DNA of 64,000 nt, from assembly GCA_024734555.1 (NCBI GenBank), contig JANPWX010000108.1, positions 2,658,353-2,722,352 on the forward strand, read 5' to 3'. Position 1 is the first letter of the stretch. Each line of letters opens with the position of its first letter. Shown piece by piece: positions 60,508 through 64,000 of this stretch. The translations under genes were made by a program, and so were the position numbers. The DNA is from Trochalopteron elliotii. Its lineage: Eukaryota > Chordata > Aves > Passeriformes > Leiothrichidae. The notes beneath the pieces were generated by a model that was not told the origin of the DNA, did not search any database, and worked only from the letters and a program-made list of their open reading frames with translations.

Positions 60508-62532
60508 TGAGATGGTGATGTGTAAATGGTAGGGAGAAAGGAGAGAGACAAGGAATTTTTAATAACAATTTTGTGACACTTTGATGGAAGGCATTTGAAA
60601 GAGTGAAAAAACCCATTGGTAATGTGAAAGTGGTTCTGTCCATTTTCAAATCCTTTTGTGCTCATTTCTTTTCCTTATATGTGATACTGGAAGCATCCAC
60701 TTATCTTTGGAAAAAATGGACATGTTTGTGCTTCCAGGTCTGGAAGCAGTTCCAGGAAGTTTGGAAATAAATTGATCCTGGGAAAACACCTACCTGTACA
60801 TTCAGGTAGTGTTTCTCATCTTGTTCTTCCACATGATTTTCATCATCTCAGAAGATATTTTGAAGGATTCAAAATCTGGTGATGCAGCAAGGCTGGTAGC
60901 AGTGCTGACAGCAATCAACACAGTAATTCTGTGACAGTGGAGGGCCTCAAATACTCCTGGAGAGATAACTTATGAAAATGTTACTAGAAACCACAGTGCA
61001 AGCTGAAAAGTTTAGCACAGTTTAGCAAGCAAAGTGCTGAAGCAAAAGCTTCCAGCAGTCCTATTTCGATGCACTTGCAAGCTCAGTTTCTTCTTGGTTC
61101 TGCCTCCCAGGCACAGGGGCAGTCCTGCAGTGTTGGTGACTTCTGTGCGTGGCACATCTGCTCCGCCTGACTGTGTGCAATGAATCCTCCAGTCCAGTTC
61201 TCACCTCTGTTTTGTGAGGGAGCAGCTCAGATATTTGTTCATGCACTTCACAGCACCATGAGAGAACCAGAGCAATCCTTTTCAGCTGTTGACTTCTATA
61301 TAAATAAATAAGTATAAAGGTTTAAGGTGTTTGCTGTGTTTGCCTAACAGAAAGTCATTTTGTAAGTATGGAAAAGGTACACTGAACTGCATGATCTTTA
61401 TACCAAAACACTTTGGATTTACAGGAAAAGAAGGAACAGGTAACATTTTACTGGCCTTTACTGCTTCTCTGGTCTGCAGATAACACTAAGATTACCGTTG
61501 TGAACAGAACAGCTTTTCAGAAATACTAAAATTTTTCACATTAATCTCTATTGAAACTGTTGAAAACTTAGTGTTTCTGTCAAGTAAATCATTGAATGGA
61601 TACCATATCATTTATCATCTTCTGAGATAGCTGAGGCATATATATGAAGTTTGAAGGATCTATTAGCTCATATATTGCAATGTTATGTTGACAGACAGGA
61701 GATTAATAACAGTCCTGATCACTCCAGCTAGCCTCATTCCATGTCATACAGTTATGGGAGATTCTATCTAGGCAACCTGTGCAGTGATAATTGCATTGTT
61801 TAATAAAAGGATTGCAAAGAGGCATGTTTTGCTCCTGATATGAGTGTTAAGGTAGGACATTGCCTACCATGGTCAGAGTTTCCTGTGCTTCCTTGTGCTG
61901 TGTGGATGTGAAGCCATGAGCAAAGCCATTCCTCACAAAAGCCGTGTCTGTAGGTAACCTCAAGTGGGTCTGGCATAGAAGAAAGCAGTAAACACTGTCA
62001 TTCCGGGCACCAGAATTGCTGGAAGAAGTGTAGAAGTGACAACAGTATGACTTGCAGCAATCTCTGGTATTTCTGCCTTTGTCAAACAGCGTTGGTGGGA
62101 GAGGACGGTCCCATCACACAGAATAGCATTCTACTGTGACTGCAAGGATGGGGCTCTATCACACTTGTCTCCTGAAAACAGAAGCTCATTTCCTGTATTT
62201 CCATAGGGAATTACTTTATTATGACTTTATTAATGAAATAATACTGACTTTTGTTTTCAAACCCCTAGAAAAAGAGGTTTTTACATTTTCCCTTGCCAGA
62301 CTACTTTATGACTGGATGCAACGTGTTTTTTCTGGCACGTACATGTGCCAGAGGTATGTGCAGATACATACATGTGCTTCTTCCTGATTTAATCCTAACA
62401 TTTTTTTTTCCTTGTATCTTGAATCAACTCTTCTCACAAATTTGCTTTAGTAATCTTCAAACACATGTAGGACACTGACTTACTCCTCAAGAGAAGCAGC
62501 TATTTTATAGTGAATGCATGTAGTTCTTTTCT

Positions 62533-62573
62533 ACTCTAAACCACTTTGTGGTGATTTCACTCTAAACCACTTT
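62533..62573 (+). repeat. Two-copy tandem duplication, 26-bp period
   Basis: ACTCTAAACCACTTT occurs at 62533-62547 and again at 62559-62573 with an 11-bp spacer. Confidence 0.75.
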
Positions 62574-64000
62574 CCCTCTTATTCTCTTTATCTGATTTAG
62601 CTTTGCTCTTTAGGTAACATGTTCCCTCTAATTGAATCTGAGGATACCAAGGTAGTTACACTCAAGTACTAAAGACACTCACCAATTGCTAAAGGAGGTG
62701 TTTTAAAAGGATAGGAAGTGATTCCATCATCAAGAAAATCCTGAAAGAAATCATCGTGTACTTTACTGACTTTAAACTCAGTATCAGTAAAGACCTTTTT
62801 TTTTAATATCTTCCAAAATTCAAGAGTGGCTGAGTTGAAAGTTACATGTGCCTTCAATTTCTTAAGTAAGCTTGCAAGATTGATTACATCTTCTTTCTTT
62901 CAATATCCTTACTAAAAATTCAAATGTGATGGGTTTTTTTCCTACGGTTTCCTATTTCCAAGGTAATTTGTAAATTTATTTTTATGGAGTGTGACTCTCT
63001 GATGAGGTGCAGTAACACCAAAGATATGGCAAATTCCAATTTTTTAAAATAAACTTTCTGTTTTGGAATAAATAGTTTCTTGCTTTTTTCTATTATTCAT
63101 GTGCTTCCATGTGCTGCATGTGTCTTATGTAAATCCACAGTATTTCAATTTTTTTTCTCTATCTGATGCTTAGGTTGGAAGAATGTAGTTAAAATGACAA
63201 AGTATGTATTCTGGAGCTGAATCTTTCAGGAGAGATTTTTGCCTAGTACCTTCACAAGCTTCACAGCAGATTTTATCACAAGAACAAGATTGCAAAGGGT
63301 ACTGTTAGAGAGTCCTAGAGAAAAAAACTCCATGGTCCTTTCTTCCCCTTTCTGGGTGGAAACGATGAGATCCTCAGCAGATATGAACAGCTGAAGTTAT
63401 GCTGTAGATTTAAGCAGTATAAAATTATGTCAAGGTCCATTTTAGCACTGCAAAGAACTGAAAATATAAAGGTGCCATAAATTCAGGAGCATATGCTAGT
63501 CCTTTGCAGAATGAGCCTGTTTAATCTGGGATAACAGTAACTATGTATGTGCCATTTAGTTGATATGGGCATGAGTAGAACGTCTGATACTCGAAAAAAT
63601 GCATCAATTTTACCACATCCCAAAGCAAACAGCCTGTTCAATGCATGGGCAGGCATCCCAGGAAGGGAAGACTATGCCTGTGCCCTGTGGGTCTGATCTA
63701 TGTTTATGTAATGGGCATTTGCCTATGGTTTTCTGAACTTGTGCCTGTGTGGCCAGGGCTCCTGCTACTGTACTGACCAGCCTGAGAAACACTCTGGTGG
63801 CTCTCTTGGACTTTTTTGGCTGTTGTGTTACTGTATTTTCTAGGTGGAAAAAGAGGTGTGTGCAGAGCACATGTACTCTGCGATATTTGTCATGTGCTTG
63901 ATGAGGTGAGCCAGACAGAAAATTTCCAGTTTTGCTTAGGATATGGACAGGGGGCAAGAGCTCTGAAGGTGTCATTCATATGGCAGTCAGAAAGTGAACA

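Larger units (their letters stand above)
666..64000 (+). other. FGF14: FGF14-1B intron 1 (5' part; continues past window)
   Basis: The intron opens GTAAGC at 666. FGF14 is a very large gene, and in mammals the first intron of the 1B transcript runs for hundreds of kilobases. No exon of the shared FGF core (for example the block GIVTRLYCRQGYYLQMHP) was found on the plus strand, so the rest of the window is best read as intron. Its acceptor lies beyond position 64000. Confidence 0.85.
55626..64000. other. AT-rich intronic DNA, no gene seen
   Basis: Holds the GGAA homopurine tract (56292-56336), a 13-bp tandem duplication (58238-58263), the AAT/ATT/TA repeat (60071-60147), a 14-bp palindrome TATACAGCTGTATA (60494-60507) and a 26-bp-period duplication (62533-62573). 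The 121-codon minus frame at 63610-63975 sits in a mildly GC-richer patch and has no recognisable domain. Confidence 0.65.

Noticed and set aside
63610..63975. 121-codon minus-strand open frame
   Set aside because: No recognisable domain or family; length is within chance for a mildly GC-rich patch.
1..64000. CRISPR arrays, operons, tRNA or rRNA genes, endogenous viral genes
   Set aside because: None could be seen; the DNA is vertebrate intron with CR1 repeats, and no cloverleaf, phage-like or retroviral gag/pol/env translation was recognisable.

Overview
The window is vertebrate nuclear DNA, and the sequence points to a bird. Its interspersed repeats are almost all CR1 LINE 3' fragments: 'catagaatca...ttggaaggga' reads when reversed, and '...tttatgattctattctatgattc' tails when forward. 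Alu-like, L1-like or other abundant mammalian SINE/LINE sequence is absent, and the background is AT-rich and repeat-poor. I cannot name the species.

One gene is recognised. Positions 458-665 (+) encode the 69-residue N-terminus specific to isoform 1B of FGF14 (fibroblast growth factor homologous factor 4, FHF4). The segment ends at a clean GT donor in phase 1. Everything from 666 to the window end is then most simply the first intron of the FGF14-1B transcript; the common exon 2 and later exons lie beyond the window. No other protein-coding exon could be supported. The other open frames are GC-island artefacts, CR1 fragments or chance frames in AT-rich intron.

Layout: 1-457 is the presumed 5' leader/promoter-proximal DNA and carries three upstream ORFs. 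458-665 is exon 1B. 666 to about 3,800 is a long GC/CpG-rich first-intron island with a POU octamer, a K50-homeodomain-type inverted repeat, a G-quadruplex-prone tract and a possible alternative first coding exon. From 3,800 to 64,000 the sequence is AT-rich intron. It holds nine CR1 fragments, including one reverse-transcriptase piece, and simple repeats: an (ATTCT)n pentanucleotide, a GGAA homopurine tract and an AAT/ATT/TA hairpin. It also holds an unclassified dispersed repeat pair and one cluster of homeodomain-like sites with an inverted repeat that looks like a non-coding regulatory element.

I found no CRISPR array, operon, viral gene set or other novel multi-gene system. The points most worth a second look are the uORF leader of FGF14-1B, the intronic ATTCT repeat in a gene already linked to repeat-expansion ataxia, the 19.27-19.60 kb regulatory-like cluster, and the unclassified repeat pair at 21.45 and 23.49 kb.
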